Shown: piece by piece, positions 8,082-15,325 of the stretch
Layout of the letters: each line of letters opens with the position of its first letter
Numbering within the stretch: position 1 is the stretch's first letter
Source of the DNA: an uncultured Desulfovibrio sp.
GTDB lineage: Bacteria; Desulfobacterota; Desulfovibrionia; Desulfovibrionales; Desulfovibrionaceae
Direction: 5' to 3'
DNA length: 47,624 nucleotides
Assembly: GCA_913060505.1 (NCBI GenBank)
Contig: CAJXRQ010000026.1
Location: 1 to 47,624 of the forward strand
Notes under the pieces: model-generated
The model's database searches: none
Told to the model about the DNA's origin: nothing
What the model saw: only the letters and a program-made list of their open reading frames with translations
Program-made: the position numbers and the translations under genes

Positions 8082-9125
8082 TTATTTTCCTTTGCGGGCA
8101 ATGATCAGTTCCATGGGGCCTTGAGGCAGGTCCAGAGCATGTACTTCCACGGAACTGAACCCGGCTCCGGGCAGGTAGGCCGCTATTTGTCCCTGATCAA
8201 AGGAAACGTCCTGCCCTTCCAGTGCCAGAGAAAGGCGGGAGAGCACCACTCCGGGCGGCTGTGTGCGTTCGCAGGTGAGGCCCTCATGGAAACTTATGAA
8301 CACTCCGCCGGGAGCCAGTGTGTCGTGCAGCCGCGAGAACATGGCGGCGAAATCACGTATGTAATACAGGGTCTGGCTTGCCCATATCAGGTCGTAATCA
8401 TGACCGAAATCAACTTCGTTGTAGTTCCCGGCAATGGTGCTGATCCTGTCTTCCAGCCCCGCTGCGGTTATCTCTTCCCGGGCCACTTCAAGGACAGGGG
8501 GCAGGTCGCACAAAACTCCCTGCATGACGGGATGGCGTTTGACCACAGCCATGCACATGAGACCCGGACCGCAGCCGATATCAAGCATGCGGCGCATTGT
8601 CGCGAATTCCGGTAGACTCGCTACCGTATCCGCCACAAAATCCGCCATGCCTGCCTTTTGGTAACTGGCCAGATGACGGACGGACTGTTTCCATCGTTCC
8701 TCTCCGTCCAGCCTGTCCTGCCTTTTTACCTCGGGCGGCCCCTGGCGGATCAGTTCAGGGATCCGGCCAAGGTTACGGTGTTGCATGTGGGAGAGGTTCT
8801 GGACCATTCCTCCCAGATAGGTGGGGCTTTCCTTGCGCAGATAGGTCGTTGCAAACGGCGTATTGGTGTATTCGCCGTCTTTCTTTTTTGCAAAGCCCAT
8901 GGCCGCCATGGCGTCCAGAAAATGCACGAGATTATCCGTGCCGTTTTCCGCATGCAGGATTTCGGCGATCCCTTTGGGGGAACTTTCCTTTTCCAGAATG
9001 GCGGTCATGTCCATTTGGAGAGCCGCATCCAGCACAGCCAGGCGGACCGGACCGACCAGCAGGTCGAAAACCATTCCGGGGTCCGGCTCCGGTGCATAAT
9101 GGTTTGCGGGTTTCAACGTTTTCAT
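8082..9125 (-). CDS. SAM-dependent O-methyltransferase with dimerisation domain (HIOMT/BchU-like)
   Basis: A 347-residue enzyme. Residues 15-100 form a winged-helix-like dimerisation domain as in acetylserotonin/caffeate O-methyltransferases and the bacteriochlorophyll enzyme BchU. Residues 170-345 form a class I SAM fold with the glycine motif DIGCGPG at residues 182-188. Such enzymes methylate hydroxyl or ring-carbon positions of aromatic or tetrapyrrole compounds. ATG 9125 was chosen because it follows the TonB-receptor stop by 4 bases and has a GGAG site; an upstream in-frame ATG at 9182 lies inside the receptor gene. Position between a TonB receptor and an ABC importer is unusual. It implies the imported ligand is methylated on entry, or that the operon also makes the ligand. 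The real substrate is unknown. Confidence 0.85.
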   Translation of the reverse strand: MKTLKPANHYAPEPDPGMVFDLLVGPVRLAVLDAALQMDMTAILEKESSPKGIAEILHAENGTDNLVHFLDAMAAMGFAKKKDGEYTNTPFATTYLRKESPTYLGGMVQNLSHMQHRNLGRIPELIRQGPPEVKRQDRLDGEERWKQSVRHLASYQKAGMADFVADTVASLPEFATMRRMLDIGCGPGLMCMAVVKRHPVMQGVLCDLPPVLEVAREEITAAGLEDRISTIAGNYNEVDFGHDYDLIWASQTLYYIRDFAAMFSRLHDTLAPGGVFISFHEGLTCERTQPPGVVLSRLSLALEGQDVSFDQGQIAAYLPGAGFSSVEVHALDLPQGPMELIIARKGK

Positions 9126-9129
9126 ATGA

Positions 9130-11190
9130 CTAGAATCTCCAGTTGGCAGTGATTCCGAATGTTTGGGGAGCACCGTCTTCAACCATGGTGTAGCCGGTCG
9201 CGCTTTTTACTTTTTTGACGGCATATTCTTCGTCAAAGAGGTTTTTGCTCCAGATGGAAATTTCCATATCGTCATCCTGATAGCCCAGCTTCAGGTTCAC
9301 GGTCTTATAGCCGTGTCCACGAAGTTCATTGGCGGCGTCGTAATATTGTTCACCTGTGCCCAGAAGGTCGATCAGAGCGAAGAATCCGCTATGATGGTTG
9401 TAGGATACACCGAGGTTGTATGTGTATTCGGGAGCCCAGGGCACTTTGTTACCGGTATAGTCTTCCGTGTCTGTTTTCCATTCGTCCACAACGGAATCCG
9501 CGTATCCGAATCCTGCTGTGAATTGCAGTTCGGGAATGGGGTTGTACCGGCCTTCCAGTTCCACTCCCTGCGTGTGGGCTTCAGCCGCATTGGTGAATTT
9601 CCACGTGCCGAATCCTCCAGTGTCTTCCCGGACCTGTTTGTCGGAAATGTCCATGTAGAAGACGGTGGCGTTGAAGAACAGGGTGTTGTTCAGCCAAGTG
9701 GTCTTGATGCCCGCTTCGTAGTTGGTGGAATGTTCGGCGTCATAGGCAAAGCTCTCTTCGTCCGTGGCGGAATAGAAGTTGAATCCGCCAGCAAGGAATC
9801 CCTGCGAATACGTCGTATAGGCTGTCACATTGGGGGTAAAATCATAAGCCAGTGAAAGTGTGGGCAACCATTCCGTATTGTCCACGGTGCTTTTGTAGGA
9901 TACTGTGCCCGAGTTGGACTCGTAGGTCTGCTTTCCTTCATTTTCGGACACGTCCAGTCGAAGTCCACCAGTGAAGCGTAATCCGTTAATGATTTCATAG
10001 GTCGCCTGCCCGAACCCGGCGACTCCTCTGTCCTCGCTGTTGCCGCTTCGTGTCGAAGTTTTTGCGGGACTTACATGGGTGAACGCAATACCTGCGTCAA
10101 TATCCTCGTATCTTCCGGAAACACCTAAAAGCCAGGTCAGTGGACCTGATTCTTTAGAAGCCAGACGGAATTCCTGGTTCCAGCTGTCCATCTCCGCGTC
10201 CAGATCCGAATAACCAAGGTTCGTGGCTGTTCTGTCCGAATCCTGATGATGCTCGCGGTCGAAGTTTCTGTGTGTGGAGATGGAGGTCAACTCGACGCTC
10301 GACCAGCTGTATTTGATCCGTGCGGACTGGCCATATTCGGTTTCATGAGCCTTGTCTGTTTCGTTGCTCAGCACTTTGTAGCGGCTGGTTTTGTTGGGGC
10401 CTTCCTCGTAGCGCAGGGCACTCATGCCAATATCCCGTGTGGCTCCGTCCATATTCAGGGTAATGTCCCATTCGTCCGAGGGGGTCCATCGGAGTGTACC
10501 GCGGCCATTAAGGGTTTCTTTGCCGGTTACTTCATCATCACCCGAGATGGCATCTTCATTGTATCCGTCAGTCGTCGTGCCCAGCAGGGAAAGACCGTAA
10601 AACAGGGTGTCTTCCACAATGGGACCGCTGGCGCTCCCTCCCAGCCTGGCCGTCATATAGGTTCCCACTTCGGAAATGATTTTGGCGCGTTTTTCATTGC
10701 TTGGCTGCTGAAGTACCACATTGATGACCCCGGATTCGCTGTTGCGCCCATAGAGGGATCCCTGTGGTCCTCGCAGTACTTCCACCCGCTCCACGTCAAA
10801 GAGCATCTGGTTGGCCATGTAGCCCATGGGATAGGGGGCGTCATCAACGTAGAGGCCCATGGGACTGAACAGGGCCGTGTCGATGGTAGAGATGCCCCGG
10901 CAGATGATGGAGCCTCCGGAACTCGTGTTCTTGATGTAGATGTTGGGAGCAAAGCGGGCCAGCTCTCCGAGAGTGTTCGTCCCATGCGTTTCCATGAACA
11001 CATCATCCATGACCGAAATGTTGCCCGGAAACTCCTTGTCCGTACCTTCGCGTTTGGATGCGGTGACCGTGACCGTCTCCATGGTGATTGTCTTGTTGTC
11101 GTCTTTTGTGGTCATGTCTTCTTCCGCCAGAACGGAAAAAGGCAAAAGAAGTGCAATCAATGAAAAGCAACAAATTGCGAGAAAACGCAT
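9130..11190 (-). CDS. TonB-dependent outer membrane receptor
   Basis: A 686-residue receptor. The signal peptide covers residues 1-22 (cleavage after SVLA) and the TonB box is ETVTVTA (residues 38-44). The plug domain is roughly residues 50-170 and contains the VERVEVLRGPQGSLYGRNSESGVINV segment split by standard plug motifs. A 22-strand barrel follows and ends in ANWRF. The GPQGSLYGRN motif is diagnostic. The ribosome site is exceptionally strong (GGAGGGGAGG directly upstream). It heads the operon receptor-methyltransferase-binding protein-permease-ATPase, and a Fur-like palindrome lies 36-58 bases upstream of its start. It resembles siderophore/xenosiderophore receptors, but no ligand can be assigned. 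Confidence 0.93.
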   Translation of the reverse strand: MRFLAICCFSLIALLLPFSVLAEEDMTTKDDNKTITMETVTVTASKREGTDKEFPGNISVMDDVFMETHGTNTLGELARFAPNIYIKNTSSGGSIICRGISTIDTALFSPMGLYVDDAPYPMGYMANQMLFDVERVEVLRGPQGSLYGRNSESGVINVVLQQPSNEKRAKIISEVGTYMTARLGGSASGPIVEDTLFYGLSLLGTTTDGYNEDAISGDDEVTGKETLNGRGTLRWTPSDEWDITLNMDGATRDIGMSALRYEEGPNKTSRYKVLSNETDKAHETEYGQSARIKYSWSSVELTSISTHRNFDREHHQDSDRTATNLGYSDLDAEMDSWNQEFRLASKESGPLTWLLGVSGRYEDIDAGIAFTHVSPAKTSTRSGNSEDRGVAGFGQATYEIINGLRFTGGLRLDVSENEGKQTYESNSGTVSYKSTVDNTEWLPTLSLAYDFTPNVTAYTTYSQGFLAGGFNFYSATDEESFAYDAEHSTNYEAGIKTTWLNNTLFFNATVFYMDISDKQVREDTGGFGTWKFTNAAEAHTQGVELEGRYNPIPELQFTAGFGYADSVVDEWKTDTEDYTGNKVPWAPEYTYNLGVSYNHHSGFFALIDLLGTGEQYYDAANELRGHGYKTVNLKLGYQDDDMEISIWSKNLFDEEYAVKKVKSATGYTMVEDGAPQTFGITANWRF

Positions 11191-11225
11191 ATCCTCCCCT
11201 CCCTTAGAAAATGCATAGTGTAATT

Positions 11226-11248
11226 GTGAATGTGATAATCATATTCAC
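11226..11248 (-). promoter_or_regulatory. Fur-box-like 23-bp palindrome upstream of TonB receptor operon
   Basis: GTGAATGTGAT-A-ATCATATTCAC is an imperfect palindrome (10 of 11 arm pairs). It contains the exact Fur core TGATAATCAT and matches 14 of 19 positions of GATAATGATAATCATTATC over 11228-11246. A possible -10 element, TATGAT on the minus strand (11243-11238), lies within it and has no good -35. That fits an activator-dependent promoter repressed by Fur. The rest of the 124-base gap between the AraC stop and the receptor start shows only the receptor's ribosome site. Confidence 0.65.
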
Positions 11249-11314
11249 TAGCTTCACCTTGCAGTGAGGGCTAATCCTGAAGGGGCCGATGTTGCCGCTG
11301 GAGGGACTATTTGC

Positions 11315-12313
11315 CTACGAAATGAACAGATGGCGCTGGTTGGCGAGAAGATCCTTGGGCAACAGGCCAAAGCGTTTTTTGAATGCCTCGCTGAAATGGC
11401 TCAGGCTTTGGTAGCCAACGGCATAAGCCGCCTCGGTCACGTTGCTGTCGCCCTGTTGCAGGAGTTCCCGTGCCTTTTGCATTCTGAATTCGCGGAAATA
11501 GCCGTATACCGACGTGTTGTAGACCTGTCGAAACCCGTGTTTGAGTTTTTTTTGATTGATGCCCACATGGATGGCAAGTTCGGCAAGCGTGGGGGGATTT
11601 TCCATGTCGCTCACAAGAATATCACGAGCATGGTGAATACGTTCTACGTCGGATGGACCCAGCTTTTTTTGCCCGACAGCACTTCCGGTTTCAAATTCTA
11701 TATAGTCCTGTATTTGTATTCCCAGGAGTTCCATGACCCTGCTTTCGAGAAAAAGCCTGCTGACTCCGTTTGTACGGGGGCAATCCAGAATTTGTTGCAT
11801 CAGGCTTTGTTTGGCCGGCGTATTGGGCCCGAACCATGTCATGGGCGAATCCTTGCAGCCTTCCAGATTTTTCCGAAATGTTTTCGGCAATTCGTCCATG
11901 CTCTCGCTGAAATAGTGGTAAAGTAATTGGGGCGAGGCGATGATAGCCATGACAAAAGGGGGGTTGTCGTTACTCCGTTCAATGGTCCCGTGAGTTTCGG
12001 GAAGATAGAAAATGCCGTTGGAACCGGCTTGCATCTCATGGCTTTGATTGCGAAGTCTTCCACCGGAATAGGAGCAGCGGTTTTTCCCCGAGCAGGTGAA
12101 ACCGAATTGTATCGGGGCATCATCAATATCGAAAAACGTTTTGAGCTGAACATCCGGACCGGGACGAAAAACGGAAAGTACCAAGCCTGGGCGGAGCATA
12201 TGGTTCTGGATATCCGCACTTCCAGAAACGTCTGCTTCCGCAGAAAAGCGCAATGGATTTTGTCGCCGTTTGAATGCCTTGGCGTCAGATTGTGTTTTCA
12301 CGGAATGGCTCAC
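11315..12313 (-). CDS. AraC-family transcriptional regulator (PchR-like), upstream of receptor/ABC operon
   Basis: The C-terminal AraC double-HTH domain (last about 105 residues) contains NVTEAAYAVGYQSLSHFSEAF followed by KKRFGLLPKD, with a first HTH around TLAELAIHVGINQKKLKHGF. The N-terminal half is the ligand-sensing region typical of PchR/YbtA-type siderophore regulators. The frame is open up to TTG 12346, but a near-consensus promoter has its -10 at 12342-12337. Transcription would then begin near 12330 and a start inside the gene is required. GTG 12313 is the first in-frame candidate, GTG 12301 the next; neither has a clear ribosome site, so the true N-terminus is uncertain. A Fur-like box overlaps the promoter. 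It probably activates the receptor operon just downstream when the ligand is present and iron is scarce. Confidence 0.85.
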   Translation of the reverse strand: MSHSVKTQSDAKAFKRRQNPLRFSAEADVSGSADIQNHMLRPGLVLSVFRPGPDVQLKTFFDIDDAPIQFGFTCSGKNRCSYSGGRLRNQSHEMQAGSNGIFYLPETHGTIERSNDNPPFVMAIIASPQLLYHYFSESMDELPKTFRKNLEGCKDSPMTWFGPNTPAKQSLMQQILDCPRTNGVSRLFLESRVMELLGIQIQDYIEFETGSAVGQKKLGPSDVERIHHARDILVSDMENPPTLAELAIHVGINQKKLKHGFRQVYNTSVYGYFREFRMQKARELLQQGDSNVTEAAYAVGYQSLSHFSEAFKKRFGLLPKDLLANQRHLFIS

Positions 12314-12336
12314 GGGCTGAAGTGAATTTTCATCGT

Positions 12337-12365
12337 TTATAATCAAATAGGATAATGAAAGTCAA
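12337..12365 (-). promoter_or_regulatory. Sigma-70 type promoter of the AraC gene
   Basis: On the minus strand, TTGACT (12365-12360) and TTATAA (12342-12337) are separated by 17 bases. The Fur-like box at 12351-12369 covers the -35 hexamer and part of the spacer, the usual position for steric repression. Confidence 0.6.
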
Positions 12366-12369
12366 TTTC
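12351..12369. promoter_or_regulatory. Fur-box-like site overlapping AraC promoter
   Basis: GATAATGAAAGTCAATTTC matches 15 of 19 positions of the classical Fur consensus and holds a TGAAA-N5-TTTCA inverted repeat (12356-12370). The same TGAAA-N5-TTTCA repeat occurs before the other iron-island AraC gene at 17777-17791. Confidence 0.65.
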
Positions 12370-12386
12370 ATAACATAAAAATAGGG

Positions 12387-12419
12387 AAAGGCAATGAATC
12401 CATTAAATTCATTGCCTTT
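12387..12419. terminator. Hairpin terminator after the TonB operon
   Basis: AAAGGCAATGAAT (12387-12399) and ATTCATTGCCTTT (12407-12419) form a perfect 13-bp stem with a 7-base loop. On the minus strand it is followed by a T-rich stretch (TTTCCCTATTTTT). It lies 29 bases past the stop of the TPR gene and separates the TonB module from the AraC gene downstream. Confidence 0.75.
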
Positions 12420-12447
12420 TCTAGCGAGGGACGGGGTGGAAAACATC

Positions 12448-13626
12448 CTATTGCATGCTTTCCGTACGCGCGCTTTCGAGGTCTTCCAACACGGCAAGAT
12501 ATCCGGCCGTGCGGTTACGGTATTTTTTGAGTCCGGCCACATTGTTTAGCTGTCGATGGGCCTCTTTCCAGTCCTTGCGCTCCCAGGCGCACAACCCCAG
12601 AAAGAAGTGGGCCTCCCGGGATTTTTTGGTGGCAGCCAGTTTTTTGAATACAGCTTCAGCTTCCTTGAAGCGGCGAGAGTGGTAGAGCACTTTGCCCTGT
12701 TCCAACAGGGCGGAAGAATTGTTGCTGAATTTGTTCAGAAAACGGACGGCCTGCTGGATCCTACCTGCTGATGCATACAGAGCTGCGATCCGAATGGCCT
12801 GATCCGGTCCGGGAGTTGCCCCATAGGCTCGCCGCAGGGTATTTGCCGCCATGATCGGTGCATTGCGGTAGCGGTACAGGGTAGCAAGTTTTTCCAGTTC
12901 TTTTGCGGTCGGCTTTTTCAGTCGATACGTTATTTCAAGAGCCGCCGCTGCCTTGGAATACTCTTCCCGTTCCAAATGAAGTTTGGCCAATAGTTGCCAG
13001 TAGTCTGCTTCCTGCGGATTCAAATTCAGATACTGGAGCAGCATGGACTCGGCGCGCTTGGGCTGTTTCGAATCGATGAGCGCATGGATGGTCAGTCTGA
13101 TCCATGACTTTTTAGGCTTTTTTGCACCCGCTATCAATTTCAGCATAACGCGGGCAGAGTCGCGGAATCGTTCTCCGAGGTAGTAGGCGGTACCGGCCTG
13201 ATAAAGGAGTCGATCTTTCCCGACTTTTTGAAGGGCGTGGGCTTTTTCCAGATATTTGCCCGCCTCGGCGTACTGCTCTGTCTCATATAAGGTGATACCG
13301 GTATTCAGGCACAGATTTTCGTCCTTGGGAAACGCCTTGTGCCCTTTCCGGAAAACGTCAAGGGCCTGTTTTCTTTTGCCTGCTTCATGAAGGGCCCCGC
13401 CCAGCATGGTGTATACTTGCGCCCCCACGGTTTCTTTCGTGGTTTTTATGTATTTTCGTATGAGTGAGGCGGCTTCCAGGTATTTTTTGTCGTCAAGGAG
13501 TTGTTGGGCCTTAAACATGGCCTGTCGGCCTTCGGGCGGCAACTTGGCCATCCCCTCAAGGGGAAGCGCAAGGAGGAGCAACAGACAGAAGGCCGGAATG
13601 GCAATATGGATTCGCATGCGTTTCAT
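12448..13626 (-). CDS. TPR-repeat protein of the TonB2-type cluster
   Basis: A 392-residue exported protein with signal peptide at residues 1-27 (cleavage near EGMA), followed by tandem tetratricopeptide repeats through most of its length. Examples are the segments around YLEAASLIRKYIKT, YAEAGKYLEKAHAL and YSKAAAALEITYRL. Its start overlaps the tonB stop by 4 bases (ATGA). A TPR protein in exactly this position follows tonB2 in Vibrio TonB2 clusters, where it is needed for TonB2-dependent uptake. Here it likely stabilises the TonB complex in the periplasm. It is the last gene before a strong hairpin terminator. Confidence 0.85.
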   Translation of the reverse strand: MKRMRIHIAIPAFCLLLLLALPLEGMAKLPPEGRQAMFKAQQLLDDKKYLEAASLIRKYIKTTKETVGAQVYTMLGGALHEAGKRKQALDVFRKGHKAFPKDENLCLNTGITLYETEQYAEAGKYLEKAHALQKVGKDRLLYQAGTAYYLGERFRDSARVMLKLIAGAKKPKKSWIRLTIHALIDSKQPKRAESMLLQYLNLNPQEADYWQLLAKLHLEREEYSKAAAALEITYRLKKPTAKELEKLATLYRYRNAPIMAANTLRRAYGATPGPDQAIRIAALYASAGRIQQAVRFLNKFSNNSSALLEQGKVLYHSRRFKEAEAVFKKLAATKKSREAHFFLGLCAWERKDWKEAHRQLNNVAGLKKYRNRTAGYLAVLEDLESARTESMQ

Positions 13627-14282
13627 CGTGTCAGCTCGAAGTTAAAGGGCAGAAGAACCCAGGTATCCACAGCCTGCCCCTTGTAGTGGCCCGGGCGGAA
13701 TTTCCAGCGTTTGGCAGCACTGAGGGCGGCCTTTTCAAAAACGTCCGGAGGCGTGGCCGAATGGATGGTAAGGTTGGTGGGAACACCCTTGCTTGTTACC
13801 AACATGCGAATCACAACCTCGCCTTCGATTCGATTGCGCTTTGCCCCGTATGGATATTCCGGCGGCACGCTACGTAACACCTGCGGAATTTCATCTACCT
13901 CGTCCATATTGAAACCTACACCGCCCAAATCGCCGGCGGGCATGGCAATGTCGCCCCTGAGGCCGGGATGCATGTCTGCGCTGAAGTTGGGAGCGCTGAT
14001 GTTCATGCGCGGTTTAACGGCTTTGGGTTTTGATTTGGAGGAAAATGTTTTGGGCAGCTGCTTTGGTGGTTTTGTTTCCTTGAGTTCTCTTTTCTCAAGA
14101 GGTTCGACGGGTTTGTCCCTTTGCGCCTGGGCAATGCGGATGGCACCTTCAACAACATCGAGGTGATTCGGTTGTTGTGCATCATTGAGCAGCAACACCC
14201 CCACATAGACCAACCCGGCAACCATGACCGCAAGCATGCTGGCTGCAACGAAGTCTCCTGAGCCTTTCGCCCTGCGGATCAT
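13623..14282 (-). CDS. tonB: TonB energy-transducing protein (TonB2-type)
   Basis: A 219-residue protein. One N-terminal membrane anchor lies near residues 11-31. It is followed by a Lys/Pro-containing linker (KPKAVKPRMN region) and a C-terminal TonB domain (about residues 135-219). That domain has the PPEYPYGAKRNRIEGEV core, where the conserved YP pair is visible, and an AAKRWKFRPGHYKG segment. ATG 14282 overlaps the ExbD stop (TGATG); an upstream in-frame ATG at 14333 lies within exbD and is not favoured. Together with ExbB, ExbD and TtpC it couples the proton gradient to the two outer-membrane receptors in this window. The size and the short N-terminal cytoplasmic tail resemble TonB2 rather than enterobacterial TonB1. 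Confidence 0.9.
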   Translation of the reverse strand: MIRRAKGSGDFVAASMLAVMVAGLVYVGVLLLNDAQQPNHLDVVEGAIRIAQAQRDKPVEPLEKRELKETKPPKQLPKTFSSKSKPKAVKPRMNISAPNFSADMHPGLRGDIAMPAGDLGGVGFNMDEVDEIPQVLRSVPPEYPYGAKRNRIEGEVVIRMLVTSKGVPTNLTIHSATPPDVFEKAALSAAKRWKFRPGHYKGQAVDTWVLLPFNFELTR

Positions 14283-14692
14283 CACTGCTTCCTTGCCGCG
14301 AGGCTGATGTTGCGCACACCTGCAAGGCGGCACTGGTCCAGCACCTGAACGGCGGCTCCGGTCATGCTGGCCTTGTCGGCCACAATGACAACGGCTCCGT
14401 CCGGTGTTTCCGCAAGAAAACGTTCCATGTAGGCGCGCACAGATCGAATATCCAGCGGCCGTCCTTCCACGAAGATCTGGCCTTCGGCCGTTAGCCCGAG
14501 GATAACGTTGGCCTTTTCCTTGGTTTCTGCGGTCTGGGCCGAAGGACGCTGCACATCAACCCCGGCTTCACGCACGAAACTGGTGGTGACAATGAAGAAA
14601 ATGAGCAGGATGAAGACCATGTCAATGAGCGGGGTCATGTTGATTTCGCTTCCCCGGCTTCGCCTTCCCCGTGCGTATCGTATGCTTCTCAT
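14282..14692 (-). CDS. exbD: ExbD-type biopolymer transport protein
   Basis: A 136-residue protein with a basic N-terminus, one membrane helix (about residues 22-42) and a periplasmic domain. The motif INMTPLIDMVFILLIFF places the essential proton-path aspartate at Asp24. Length and layout match ExbD. The stop overlaps the tonB start and the start lies 3 bases after the exbB stop, so the genes are tightly coupled. It forms the rotor/stator-like proton channel with ExbB and presents the motive force to TonB. Confidence 0.92.
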   Translation of the reverse strand: MRSIRYARGRRSRGSEINMTPLIDMVFILLIFFIVTTSFVREAGVDVQRPSAQTAETKEKANVILGLTAEGQIFVEGRPLDIRSVRAYMERFLAETPDGAVVIVADKASMTGAAVQVLDQCRLAGVRNISLAARKQ

Positions 14693-14695
14693 GGG

Positions 14696-15325
14696 TTATT
14701 CTCCGCACGGCCGCATGCGGTCGGTCTCTTCCTGCAGGCCGATGCAAAACAGTTCCATGCGTGCCTTGAGTTTTTCTCCCCTTCGCAAGAGCAGACCGCC
14801 CAGGATCAGGCCGGGAACTGCTACCACCAGACCACTTTGGGTCGTCACAAGGGCTTCGGATATGCCCGAGGCCAAAGCTCGTGCGTTCCCCGTGCCGAAC
14901 TGGGAGATGACGTCGAAGGTGGTGATCATGCCTGTAACCGTACCTAAAAGTCCCAGCAGTGGGGCTATGGCCGCAAGGATCAGAATCGTTCCGATATAGC
15001 GCATGGCCTTGAATTCCTGCCGCATTCGTATGGTCTCTAGCATTTCCCTGTTCAACTCGGGATCTTCGCACCGCTCGCCCATGTACTGGGAAAGGATATC
15101 CCATTGCCATTGGGCCAGTCCGGCCTTGCAAACTCCTGGTTCGCCATGGAAAATGGCCAGGCATTCATGGGCCGGAATCTCCTTGCGCCGTTCGCGCAGA
15201 AACCGGATGCCCTTGACGATGGCCAGTGTCCACATGATCAGGGAAAGAGCCATGAGCGGGATCATGATTTCTCCGCCCGCCTGAAAGTGCTCTATCATGC
15301 GTTCGACGAGGTTAGGCTGCAGCAT
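14696..15325 (-). CDS. exbB: ExbB/MotA/TolQ-family proton channel protein (ExbB2-like)
   Basis: A 209-residue membrane protein with three helices: near residues 18-38, and a paired bundle at about residues 115-180. The MotA/TolQ/ExbB core has the segments IAPLLGLLGTVTGMITTF and ALVTTQSGLVVAVPGLILG. An excellent ribosome site (GGGAGGAG) precedes ATG 15325, inside the last codons of the TtpC gene (14-base overlap). It lacks the long N-terminal extension of its neighbour, so it is the ExbB2 equivalent. Confidence 0.9.
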   Translation of the reverse strand: MLQPNLVERMIEHFQAGGEIMIPLMALSLIMWTLAIVKGIRFLRERRKEIPAHECLAIFHGEPGVCKAGLAQWQWDILSQYMGERCEDPELNREMLETIRMRQEFKAMRYIGTILILAAIAPLLGLLGTVTGMITTFDVISQFGTGNARALASGISEALVTTQSGLVVAVPGLILGGLLLRRGEKLKARMELFCIGLQEETDRMRPCGE

